Assembly (NCBI GenBank): GCA_050945895.1
Contig: JBMNTU010000064.1
Coordinates: forward strand, 1 to 13,121
Direction of reading: 5' to 3'
DNA: 13,121 nucleotides
DNA from: JBMNTU01 sp050945895
GTDB lineage: Bacteria; Bacillota; Clostridia; Christensenellales; Christensenellaceae
The position numbers were made by a program, and so were the translations under genes. The notes beneath the pieces were generated by a model, which saw nothing but the letters and a program-made list of their open reading frames with translations, was not told the origin of the DNA and searched no databases. This document shows positions 6,706 to 13,121 of the stretch, piece by piece (positions within the stretch are counted from its first letter, which is position 1; each line of letters begins with the position of its first letter).

Positions 6706-7205
6706 TGGATAACATCTACCTGACGGGAATGATGGGCTGCGGAAAAACGACGCTGGGCAAAATGCTTGCGCGGCGGCTTTCGATGTCCTTTATCGATCTG
6801 GACGAGTGCATCGTCCAAAAAACCGGCATGCCCATTACAGAGATTTTTGACCGGTACGGGCAGCAGCGCTTTCGGGAAATAGAGACGGAAGCGTTGCAAA
6901 ACGCCTCCGAAATGAAAAACACGGTCGTCGCATGCGGCGGGGGAATCGTCCTTTCGCCTGAAAATGTGGAAATTATGAAAAAGTCCGGCAAAGTGGTTTA
7001 TATAGAACGGGACATCGGCGAAATTGTCCGTACGGTGGATACGCAAACGCGCCCGCTCCTGCAGGGCGGCAGGGAAGACGCAGAGCAAATATTCCGCGTG
7101 CGCAAGCCGCTGTACGAAGGAGCGTGCGACATAAAAATCCACAATACGGAGCCGGAAGCGGCAACCAGTGAACTGGCGCAGAAATTGAAGAGCATGCATG
7201 GATAA
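6705..7205 (+). CDS. aroK: Shikimate kinase
   Basis: Phosphorylates shikimate at the 3-hydroxyl with ATP, making the substrate of AroA. The 166-residue product is a standard single-domain P-loop kinase. Walker A is GMMGCGKTT (8-16), DLDE at 31-34 binds shikimate and Mg (D33), RFRE (55-58) and CGGG (77-80) line the shikimate site, and the lid carries TRPLL (115-119) followed by RVRKPLYE (131-138). I take ATG 6705, which overlaps the pheA stop as TGATG and has GGGGGT (6693-6698) upstream; a TTG one codon earlier (6702) is a possible alternative. The stop abuts the next ATG at 7206 with no gap, so the operon continues into the transporter genes. Confidence 0.96.
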   Translation: MDNIYLTGMMGCGKTTLGKMLARRLSMSFIDLDECIVQKTGMPITEIFDRYGQQRFREIETEALQNASEMKNTVVACGGGIVLSPENVEIMKKSGKVVYIERDIGEIVRTVDTQTRPLLQGGREDAEQIFRVRKPLYEGACDIKIHNTEPEAATSELAQKLKSMHG

Positions 7206-8942
7206 ATGGTTAAACTTGCGCGATATTTAAAAAACTACAAAAAGGAAGTATTCTTCGGCCCGGCGCTCAAGCTGCTGGAGGCAATACTGGAGCTGATTGT
7301 GCCGCTGATTATGGCGGACATCATCGACAACGGCGTGAAAACGGCGGACAGCGGCTATGTGCTCCACAAAGGCGGTCTTATGGTGCTGCTGTCGGCGGTC
7401 GGTTTTGTTTGCGCGTCGTTTTGCCAGTATTTCGCATCGAAAGCCTCGCAGGGGTTTGGAACAGAGCTTCGGCAGGCGGTTTTTTTTAAGATCAATGCGT
7501 TTTCGGTGCTGCAGGCGGGGGAGTTTGGCGCGCCGACGCTGCTTACGCGGCTTTCAAACGACGTAAACCAGTTGCAGCTTGCCGTTGCAATGCTCATCCG
7601 CCTGGTCATCCGCGCACCATTCCTAATCATCGGCGCAACGGTTATGGCCTTTTCCATCCACCCGCAAATGGCGCTTATCTTTGTGGCTGCCGCCGTGCTC
7701 ATTACGCTGGTGCTGTATTGCGTCATGACGCGTACGGTGCCTTTTTATTCGATCATTCAAAAGCTTCTGGACAAAATGGGCCGCATTGCCCGCGAGAATG
7801 TATCGGGCGTGCGGGTCGTGCGCGCTTTTTTGCGCCAAAACGAAGAGAAAAAGCGCTTCGAGGATGCGGCGGAGCAAACGAACGCAATGCAGCTTCGCGT
7901 GGGTAGGATTTCCGCACTCATCAACCCGCTTACGTTTTTGGTGGTCAATACGGCAATCATCGCCTTGCTGTGGTTTGGCGGCGGCGCGGTGAATGCGGGC
8001 GGGCTTTCGCAGGGTGACCTGGTGGCGCTCATCGGCTATATGACGCAAATACTGACGGCGCTTTTGGTTGTGGCCAACCTGGTCGTTATTTTTACGCGCG
8101 CCGGGGCGGCGGCAGAGCGGGTAACCGAAGTGCTGGATGCTCCCGCCGGAATGGGGAAAAATGACGATGCTGCTTCGCTGCCCGAAGTACCAGACGGCGC
8201 GCCGACCATCGAAATGGAAAACGTGTCGTTTACTTACCCCGGCGGCGCGGAGGAAGAGCTGGTAAATATCAGCCTGAAAATTGAACGGGGGCAGAAAATT
8301 GGCATTATTGGCGGAACAGGCGCAGGAAAGACAACGCTCGTCAGCCTTATTCCGCGTCTGTTCGACGCGACGCGCGGCACTGTAAAAATAGACGGTGCAA
8401 ATGCGGACGCGTATTCGCTGGCTGCGCTGCGCAAAAAAACCGGCATTGCGGCGCAAAAAGGCGCGTTGTTTTCGGGCACGATTGAAAGCAACCTGAAGGT
8501 CGGCAAGCCGGATGCGACCGAAGAGGAGATGCGCTCGGCGCTAAAAGCCGCACAGGCATGGGAATTTGTCTCCAAGCTGGACGGCGGGCTGGCGGCTCCT
8601 GTATTGCAGGGAGGAAAAAACTTTTCCGGCGGGCAGCGGCAGCGGCTTGTTATTGCGCGTGCGCTGGTCAAAAGGCCGGAAATTTTAATTTTGGACGACA
8701 GCACAAGCGCGCTCGACTTTTTGACGGAACGGGCGCTGATGGATGCAATTGATGCGCTTGCAGGAAATATGACCGTCATTGTCGTATCGCAGCGCGCGGG
8801 CAGCCTGCGCGACGCAGACAATATCTTTGTGCTAAGCGACGGCGTGCTGGAAGGGCAGGGAACGCACGAACAACTGATGGAAACGTGTGAAGAATACCGC
8901 GAGATCGTGTATTCACAGCTTCCGGAAAAGGAGCGTGCCTGA
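7206..8942 (+). CDS. ABC exporter half-transporter, degenerate ATPase subunit
   Basis: The 578-residue product has a membrane domain (about 1-310, several hydrophobic segments from residue ~15) fused to an ATP-binding domain (about 333-578), the type I exporter layout. Walker A is GGTGAGKTT (369-377) and the signature FSGGQRQR (473-480). Walker B is ILILDD (493-498), with Asp498 where the catalytic Glu normally stands, and the switch His is replaced by Gln529 (VVSQR). These two changes mark the non-hydrolytic partner of asymmetric heterodimers such as TM287/288, BmrCD and LmrCD. The intact FSGGQ should complete the active site of the partner encoded next door. It starts right after the aroK stop and overlaps the next gene by one base. 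The substrate is unknown: family members export drugs, lipids or peptides. Its place in a Phe-controlled operon hints at an aromatic compound, but this is speculation. Confidence 0.93.
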   Translation: MVKLARYLKNYKKEVFFGPALKLLEAILELIVPLIMADIIDNGVKTADSGYVLHKGGLMVLLSAVGFVCASFCQYFASKASQGFGTELRQAVFFKINAFSVLQAGEFGAPTLLTRLSNDVNQLQLAVAMLIRLVIRAPFLIIGATVMAFSIHPQMALIFVAAAVLITLVLYCVMTRTVPFYSIIQKLLDKMGRIARENVSGVRVVRAFLRQNEEKKRFEDAAEQTNAMQLRVGRISALINPLTFLVVNTAIIALLWFGGGAVNAGGLSQGDLVALIGYMTQILTALLVVANLVVIFTRAGAAAERVTEVLDAPAGMGKNDDAASLPEVPDGAPTIEMENVSFTYPGGAEEELVNISLKIERGQKIGIIGGTGAGKTTLVSLIPRLFDATRGTVKIDGANADAYSLAALRKKTGIAAQKGALFSGTIESNLKVGKPDATEEEMRSALKAAQAWEFVSKLDGGLAAPVLQGGKNFSGGQRQRLVIARALVKRPEILILDDSTSALDFLTERALMDAIDALAGNMTVIVVSQRAGSLRDADNIFVLSDGVLEGQGTHEQLMETCEEYREIVYSQLPEKERA

Positions 8943-10696
8943 TGGGAAAAACGCAAAGCCAAAAGCCGATCAAGCTATTGCTGGCCTGCCTTGTGCCGTA
9001 TAAGGGGCAAATGGTATGGCTGGTTCTTTGTGCGTTTGTATCAACTGCGTTCTCTGTGTACGCGCCTGTGCTCACCGGGCAGGTCGTAGACCGTATTGCG
9101 GGTGCGGGCAATGTAGATTTTCCGGCGCTTGCGGCGCTCATTGTTCCGCTTGCGGCGGCAATCGGCATTTCTGCACTGTTTCAGTGGCTGATGCTGCGGC
9201 TGAGCAACCGCATCACCTGCTCGCTGACGCGCGACCTTCGCATCCGCGCGTTTGCCAAGCTGCACGAAGTGCCGGTGGGCTATTTGGACAGTCATAAAAA
9301 AGGAGACATCCTCAGCCGAATCGTAAATGACATTGACCAGATTGCAGACGGCCTGCGGGGTTTTTCACAGCTGTTTACCGGAATCGTCACCATTGCCGGC
9401 ACCATATTCTTCATGCTGCGCATCAACGCTTCGGTGGCGCTTGTCGTCATCGTTATTACGCCGCTTTCGCTGTTTGTCGCAGCGTTTATTGCGCGGCGCT
9501 CGTACACGCTTATCAAAAAGCAGGCGGAGCTCAGCGGCGAGCTTTTGAGCTATGCGGAGGAATATACGGTAGGCAAGGAAACCGTCGCGGCGTTTTCCTA
9601 TGAAAAAGAAGCAGAGGAAGGGTTTTCCGAAATCAATAGCCGGATGCAAAAAAACGGCGTAAAGGCGCAGCTTTTTTCCGCCATGATCAACCCGTCCACC
9701 CGCTTTGTAAACGCGCTGGTGTACGCCGCCGTGGGAATTTACGGCGCGGCGACAGCTATTGCAGGCGCGCTCAGCATCGGCCAGCTTTCCAGCTTTCTCA
9801 TCTACGCTGGGCAATATACCCGCCCGTTCAACGAAATATCCGGCGTCGTTTCAGAGCTGCAAACTGCGCTGGCATCTGTGGCGCGCGTGTTCGAGCTGCT
9901 GGATGCACAGGCAGAGCCGCAAGACGCGGCCGGCGCCACTATGCTCGAAGCGACACGGGGAGAAATAGCGTTTGAAAACGTTTCCTTCTCCTATACGCCG
10001 GACAGAAGGCTGATTGAAGGGCTTACGCTGCACGCGTCAACAGGGGAGAGGGTAGCCATTGTGGGGCCGACAGGCGCAGGAAAAACAACGCTCATCAATT
10101 TGCTCATGCGGTTTTACGATGCAGGTTCGGGAAAAATCACCCTGGACGGGCTGGATATTATGGCGGTGCAAAAAAATAGCCTGCGCGGCATGTATGGGAT
10201 GGTGCTGCAGGATACATGGCTGATGCAGGCCAGTGTGCGCGAAAATATTGCATACGGCAGGCCGGACGCAACAGAGGAAGAGGTTGTTGCGGCAGCAAAG
10301 TCCGCGCATGCGCACAGCTTCATCAGGCGGCTGCCCGATGGATATAATACGGTCATTTCCGAAGAAGGCGGAAACCTTTCAGCAGGGCAAAAGCAACTGC
10401 TATGCATTGCGCGCGCCATGCTGGTATCGCCGCCCATGCTGCTGCTGGACGAAGCGACCAGCAATATAGACACGCGTACAGAAATGAAAATACAGGATGC
10501 GTTTGGTAAGATGATGGATGGAAAAACAAGCTTTATTGTGGCGCACCGGCTGTCCACCATCCGCGAAGCAGATATCATACTCGTCATGAAGGACGGCGCA
10601 ATTGCCGAACAGGGCAGCCACTCCGAACTGATGGAAAAAAACGGCTTTTATGCACAGATGTATGGCAGCCAGTATGCGTATACGGCGGCAGATTAA
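8942..10696 (+). CDS. ABC exporter half-transporter, catalytically canonical subunit
   Basis: The 584-residue product has a membrane domain (about 1-320) and an ATP-binding domain (about 343-584). Walker A is GPTGAGKTT (375-383), Walker B MLLLDE (499-504) with catalytic Glu504, and the switch is His535 (IVAHRLST). Its own signature is LSAGQ (479-483), with Ala in place of the first Gly; this fits the pattern of asymmetric pairs, where the altered signature faces the degenerate site of the partner. It shares one base with the preceding gene (TGATG), so the two are surely co-translated and most likely form a heterodimer in the cytoplasmic membrane. It is the last gene of the + strand operon, and its TAA overlaps the stop of the convergent DUF1893 gene. 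No terminator hairpin is visible just after it. Confidence 0.94.
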   Translation: MGKTQSQKPIKLLLACLVPYKGQMVWLVLCAFVSTAFSVYAPVLTGQVVDRIAGAGNVDFPALAALIVPLAAAIGISALFQWLMLRLSNRITCSLTRDLRIRAFAKLHEVPVGYLDSHKKGDILSRIVNDIDQIADGLRGFSQLFTGIVTIAGTIFFMLRINASVALVVIVITPLSLFVAAFIARRSYTLIKKQAELSGELLSYAEEYTVGKETVAAFSYEKEAEEGFSEINSRMQKNGVKAQLFSAMINPSTRFVNALVYAAVGIYGAATAIAGALSIGQLSSFLIYAGQYTRPFNEISGVVSELQTALASVARVFELLDAQAEPQDAAGATMLEATRGEIAFENVSFSYTPDRRLIEGLTLHASTGERVAIVGPTGAGKTTLINLLMRFYDAGSGKITLDGLDIMAVQKNSLRGMYGMVLQDTWLMQASVRENIAYGRPDATEEEVVAAAKSAHAHSFIRRLPDGYNTVISEEGGNLSAGQKQLLCIARAMLVSPPMLLLDEATSNIDTRTEMKIQDAFGKMMDGKTSFIVAHRLSTIREADIILVMKDGAIAEQGSHSELMEKNGFYAQMYGSQYAYTAAD

Positions 10697-11115
10697 AGCG
10701 GGCCGTTCAATTTTTCAGACAAAATCGCGTACGCCTCTTCCGGCGAATCCGTATGAAGGCAGGCGGCTTCCATAGGGCAGTTGCCCGTACCTTCGCGGTT
10801 TTGGATAAGCGGAACCTCTGTGCCGTATTCGAGCGCAATATTGTTTTTTTGGAGCACTTCCTTTGCGGGCGTGCTGATGACGCCTGCATAAACCTCGGCG
10901 GCTTTTCCGTACGCCATTAAAAGAGCTGCCGCTTTGCCAACGACCTTATCTGCAATGGAAGCGCCGTTTAGCGCCGCGGCATTTTCCTTCAGCCATTCCA
11001 TAATAGGACGGATGCCGTGCAAGGCAGAAGTGCTGGTGCTGTAGCCCTTTACAAGAACGCATGTCCAGTCAAAGTTTTCCAGCAGTTCCTTTGCTTTTGT
11101 CAGCTTATCTGTCAT
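10693..11115 (-). CDS. DUF1893 family protein
   Basis: The 140-residue soluble protein has no signal peptide. It matches my memory of DUF1893, whose Thermotoga maritima member (TM1506) was found to have a cytidine-deaminase-like fold without an established activity. Visible conserved pieces are WTCVLVKG (17-24), ADKVVGKAAALL (55-66) with a following Tyr-Gly, AGVIS (77-81), and TGNCPME (110-116) carrying a Cys that lies where deaminases hold metal ligands. A full HAE/PCxxC zinc site is not seen, so deaminase activity is doubtful. The start follows AAGGAG (11123-11128 on the + strand, reverse complement). It lies 18 bases after the aldo/keto reductase gene and is probably co-transcribed with it. 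Role unknown; a ligand-binding or redox-linked job is only a guess. Confidence 0.85.
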   Translation of the reverse strand: MTDKLTKAKELLENFDWTCVLVKGYSTSTSALHGIRPIMEWLKENAAALNGASIADKVVGKAAALLMAYGKAAEVYAGVISTPAKEVLQKNNIALEYGTEVPLIQNREGTGNCPMEAACLHTDSPEEAYAILSEKLNGPL

Positions 11116-11133
11116 AATAAATCTCCTTTTGTT

Positions 11134-12261
11134 TTACGGGATAGATGCGGCAAATTCCTTTACCTCTACCATGCGCGCGGGAATATCGATCGATTGCGGG
11201 CACATTTTCATGCAAGCGCCGCAGGCAGTGCAGTGGTGCGCTTGCTTTTCTTCGCCGAAGTTGTTGTAGGTCAACTCAAACATAATTGTATCACGCCCCG
11301 TGCGGTACTGGTTGTATGTAGAAAACACGCGGGGGATATCTACGCCAAACGGGCAGTCCATGCAGTAGTTGCAGCCGGTGCAGGGAATGGTGCCCGACGC
11401 TTTATATGCCGTAAGCGCGGAAGAGAGCACCCTTCGCTCGTTTTCCGTCAGCGGAATACGTTCCGAAAACGTTGCCAGGTTGTCGTCGATTTGCGGAATG
11501 GCCGACATGCCGCTCAGTATGATGAGTATATTGTCCAGCGAATATACATAGCGCATGGCCCACGACGCAGCGCTGGCAGTTTGGTTTTCTTTGTGCAAAA
11601 TTTCAAGCGCCTTGTCCGAAAGCGTGGAAAGCGCGCCGCCGCGCACAGGTTCCATTACAACGACAGGAATACCTCGTTCTGTAAGCGTTTCGTATTGCGT
11701 TTTGGCGTCCTGCAGCTCCCAGTCCAGATAGTTGAGCTGAAGCTGCGCAAAATCGAATTCGTAGCGATCCAGCAATTGCGGGAGCTCGTCCGGCCTGCCG
11801 TGGAAGGAAAAACCAAGATGCCGGACCTTTCCCTGTTTTTTCATTTCAAACGCATATTCGTAAGCGCCAAACTGCTCCATCAGCGCGGTATTGTCCGCGT
11901 CGAGGGAGTGCAGCAGGTAAAAGTCGATGTAATCCGTTCCGCAGCGCTTGAGCTGCTCTTCGAAAAAACGCTTCGGGTCGCCCTTGTCCTTCAGGAAAAA
12001 AGTGGGCAGCTTGTCTGCAAGAAAATAGCTTTCCCGCGGATAGGCGGCCAACGCTTTTTTAACGAAGCTCTCGGATGTTTCGTTGTGGTAGGTATAAGCC
12101 GTATCAAAATAGTTTATGCCGTTTTTGTAGGCATGCTCGATCAGCGGCAGCGCCTTTTTTTCGTCGATTTCCTGGCTATCCGGAGAAACCGTAGGAAACC
12201 GCATGCACCCAAACCCAAGCAAAGACACTTCGCCGAAGCCTGAAAAATTACTATAAACCAT
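11134..12261 (-). CDS. Aldo/keto reductase with C-terminal 2[4Fe-4S] ferredoxin domain
   Basis: The 375-residue cytoplasmic enzyme has an AKR TIM barrel (about 1-285) followed by a ferredoxin-like tail. The AKR tetrad is visible as D53 (FDTA), Y58, K84 (ADKLP) and H118 (LLHSLD). The tail holds two cysteine clusters, C294-x2-C297-x2-C300-x2-C303-P and C344-x2-C347-x2-C350-x3-C354-P, enough for two [4Fe-4S] clusters. Such proteins are common in anaerobic Clostridia and annotated as Fe-S oxidoreductases; the true substrate is generally unknown. An NADPH- or ferredoxin-linked carbonyl reduction is the family expectation. The ATG at 12261 is supported by a perfect GGAGGT (12268-12273 on the opposite strand) at good spacing. 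It is the first gene of a probable two-gene unit with the DUF1893 gene. Confidence 0.94.
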   Translation of the reverse strand: MVYSNFSGFGEVSLLGFGCMRFPTVSPDSQEIDEKKALPLIEHAYKNGINYFDTAYTYHNETSESFVKKALAAYPRESYFLADKLPTFFLKDKGDPKRFFEEQLKRCGTDYIDFYLLHSLDADNTALMEQFGAYEYAFEMKKQGKVRHLGFSFHGRPDELPQLLDRYEFDFAQLQLNYLDWELQDAKTQYETLTERGIPVVVMEPVRGGALSTLSDKALEILHKENQTASAASWAMRYVYSLDNILIILSGMSAIPQIDDNLATFSERIPLTENERRVLSSALTAYKASGTIPCTGCNYCMDCPFGVDIPRVFSTYNQYRTGRDTIMFELTYNNFGEEKQAHHCTACGACMKMCPQSIDIPARMVEVKEFAASIP

Positions 12262-12297
12262 AGAATGACCTCCGTTTTGCCGTATATACCCCGTTCA

Positions 12298-12332
12298 ATT
12301 ATAGTGTAAGGCTTTGTTTGCCAAAAAGTCAA
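12298..12332 (-). promoter_or_regulatory. Predicted promoter of the reductase-DUF1893 unit
   Basis: On the - strand, TTGACT (12327-12332) is followed after 18 bases by TACACT (12303-12308), and directly after by a perfect TATAAT (12298-12303). Either -10 would start transcription about 20-35 bases before the GGAGGT ribosome site. A short dyad, CGCAG-AG-CTGCG (12351-12362), lies just upstream of the -35 element; its role, if any, is unknown. Confidence 0.5.
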
Positions 12333-12466
12333 GAATCGCTGCAGAAATAACGCAGAGCTGCGCAAGCCTATGCCAACCACCCTACCCGGCGCAGGGAATT
12401 CTCCTGCTGGTTATTTTATGGCAGAAACCTTCTTTCCCAAAAGCCCTAAACAACACGCTGTTTATA

Positions 12467-12853
12467 TTATTCAGACGGTTTAAGCCGCGAAGCCAAGCTG
12501 CGTTCCAGCTCCATAGCCAGCTTTTCTGCCGCGCGTTCATTTGGCTTTTGAAAAAGGTGCCTGCGTATATACCGGCCGCTGTTATCAAAAACCACAAGCT
12601 CAACAGCCCATTTTTTCCGGTGGGAAGGGGGCGCGCCCATTCTGGGGGTAAAGACATTGAGTTCGGCATCATACTCTGCTGGTGATTTATAACAAACCTC
12701 TACCGAAAACCAATGGCGCATGATCTCTTCGCCTGTATAGGTGCGAAACCCCGTTTTGATTCTGCCATTGCCAATTTTTACGCCGGTTCCTACCAGCAGT
12801 ATCAATATGATTACAGCAATGATTGCTATTAAAACGAGCGCCATTATCCACAT
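12467..12853 (-). CDS. Small single-pass membrane protein of unknown function
   Basis: The 128-residue product starts with a strongly hydrophobic helix at residues 3-22 (Ile/Leu/Val rich), followed by a positively charged stretch (K26, R31, K33, R37). By the positive-inside rule the soluble part should face the cytoplasm with the N-terminus outside, though this is inferred. The rest is a mixed basic domain with VEVCYKS (51-57), WAVELVVFD (82-90), and a C-terminal amphipathic, likely helical segment (about 104-125). I do not recognise a family. ATG 12853 is preceded by AGGAG (12860-12864 reversed) with 6 bases of spacing, better than the Met at residue 4. No clear terminator follows in the 205 bases before the reductase gene; a GCAGG...CCTGC hairpin at 12391-12407 lacks a U-run. 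Confidence 0.75.
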   Translation of the reverse strand: MWIMALVLIAIIAVIILILLVGTGVKIGNGRIKTGFRTYTGEEIMRHWFSVEVCYKSPAEYDAELNVFTPRMGAPPSHRKKWAVELVVFDNSGRYIRRHLFQKPNERAAEKLAMELERSLASRLKPSE

Positions 12854-12952
12854 TGTTTTCTCCTACCACAAATATAAATTCGACGGCTAAAAAATCAGGC
12901 TCATAGGAATACCGAAATAAAATCTCTCTCAATAAATACGGTCAGATACTTT

Positions 12953-13008
12953 ATTATACCATGTTTTGATGCATTGCGCGTATAGTCTACCGCAGCAGTT
13001 AGTGTCAA
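12953..13008 (-). promoter_or_regulatory. Predicted promoter(s) of the small membrane protein gene
   Basis: On the - strand there is a perfect TTGACA (13003-13008) with TATACG 18 bases on (12979-12984). Closer to the gene stands an extended -10, TGGTATAAT (12953-12961), that could act without a -35. Either gives an untranslated leader of roughly 90-120 bases. Confidence 0.5.
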
Positions 13009-13121
13009 GTAAACGTTGGCAAGCAAGAGCCTTTTACAAAAGATATAATGACATTTGTTTTTCGTATCTATGACAACATCATATCACTGAAGCGTCATTG
13101 TTGAAAAGGGTTTTTGCGACA
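13009..13121. other. Right edge without a recognisable gene
   Basis: The composition is AT-rich. A TATAAT on the + strand (13044-13049) lacks a -35 at proper spacing. Short complementary pairs, such as ATGAC (13070-13074) with GTCAT (13093-13097), are seen, but no coding frame, tRNA or terminator that I can support. A gene may begin or end beyond the window. Confidence 0.4.

Noticed and set aside
11017..12243. 408-codon + strand frame opposite the aldo/keto reductase
   Set aside because: It mirrors a gene with complete catalytic and Fe-S motifs on the other strand; its Arg/Phe/Val-rich composition is typical of antisense frames.
12391..12407. Hairpin GCAGG...CCTGC as terminator of the small membrane protein gene
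   Set aside because: Only 5 pairs, and no U-run on either strand.
12314..12685. 123-codon + strand frame near the small membrane protein
   Set aside because: No ribosome site or recognisable features, and it overlaps the better supported - strand gene.
13044..13049. + strand TATAAT as a divergent promoter
   Set aside because: The nearest -35-like TTGGCA (13016-13021) is 22 bases away, and no gene follows inside the window.
1..13121. CRISPR arrays, insertion sequences, tRNA or rRNA genes, phage or defence genes
   Set aside because: No spaced repeats, transposase, inverted-repeat ends or structural RNA were found; nearly all of the window is accounted for by metabolic and transport genes.

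Overview
The window looks like ordinary chromosomal DNA from a low-to-mid GC Gram-positive anaerobe, most likely a member of the Clostridia with roughly balanced base composition (a Christensenellales-like organism would fit). The signs are strong purine-rich Shine-Dalgarno sites, a short lipoprotein signal, TTGnnn/TATAAT promoters, a Thermotoga/Bacillus-type DAHP synthase, a bifunctional chorismate mutase-prephenate dehydratase and an Fe-S aldo/keto reductase. The lineage is an inference; no rRNA or other marker gene is present.

Left edge (1-920): a short, apparently broken coding remnant, then a promoter region with a tandem 10-bp repeat, then a 217-residue lipoprotein made of two related lipocalin-like repeats.

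Centre (926-10696, + strand): one long, tightly packed operon. It starts with a good promoter, a 30-codon leader peptide containing six Phe and two Tyr codons, and an intrinsic terminator with competing pairings. This is the layout of a ribosome-mediated phenylalanine attenuator. Then follow aroF, aroB, aroA, aroC, pheA and aroK: DAHP synthase, dehydroquinate synthase, EPSP synthase, chorismate synthase, the P-protein and shikimate kinase. They supply the shikimate pathway except 3-dehydroquinate dehydratase and shikimate dehydrogenase, plus the branch to phenylpyruvate. Four-base, one-base or zero-base junctions suggest translational coupling. The same tight spacing runs on into two ABC transporter half-subunits, one with a degenerate ATPase site and one canonical, which should form a heterodimeric exporter.

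Right part (10693-12853, - strand): a DUF1893 protein whose stop codon overlaps that of the second ABC gene, preceded by a two-cluster Fe-S aldo/keto reductase in the same transcription unit, and further upstream a small single-pass membrane protein of unknown function with its own promoter. The last ~110 bases hold no gene I can support.

The most interesting item is the Phe/Tyr leader-peptide attenuator in front of a whole aromatic-pathway operon. Gram-positive Firmicutes are usually expected to use T-box or protein-based control for such genes. The second is the enclosure of an ABC exporter in this phenylalanine-responsive operon.
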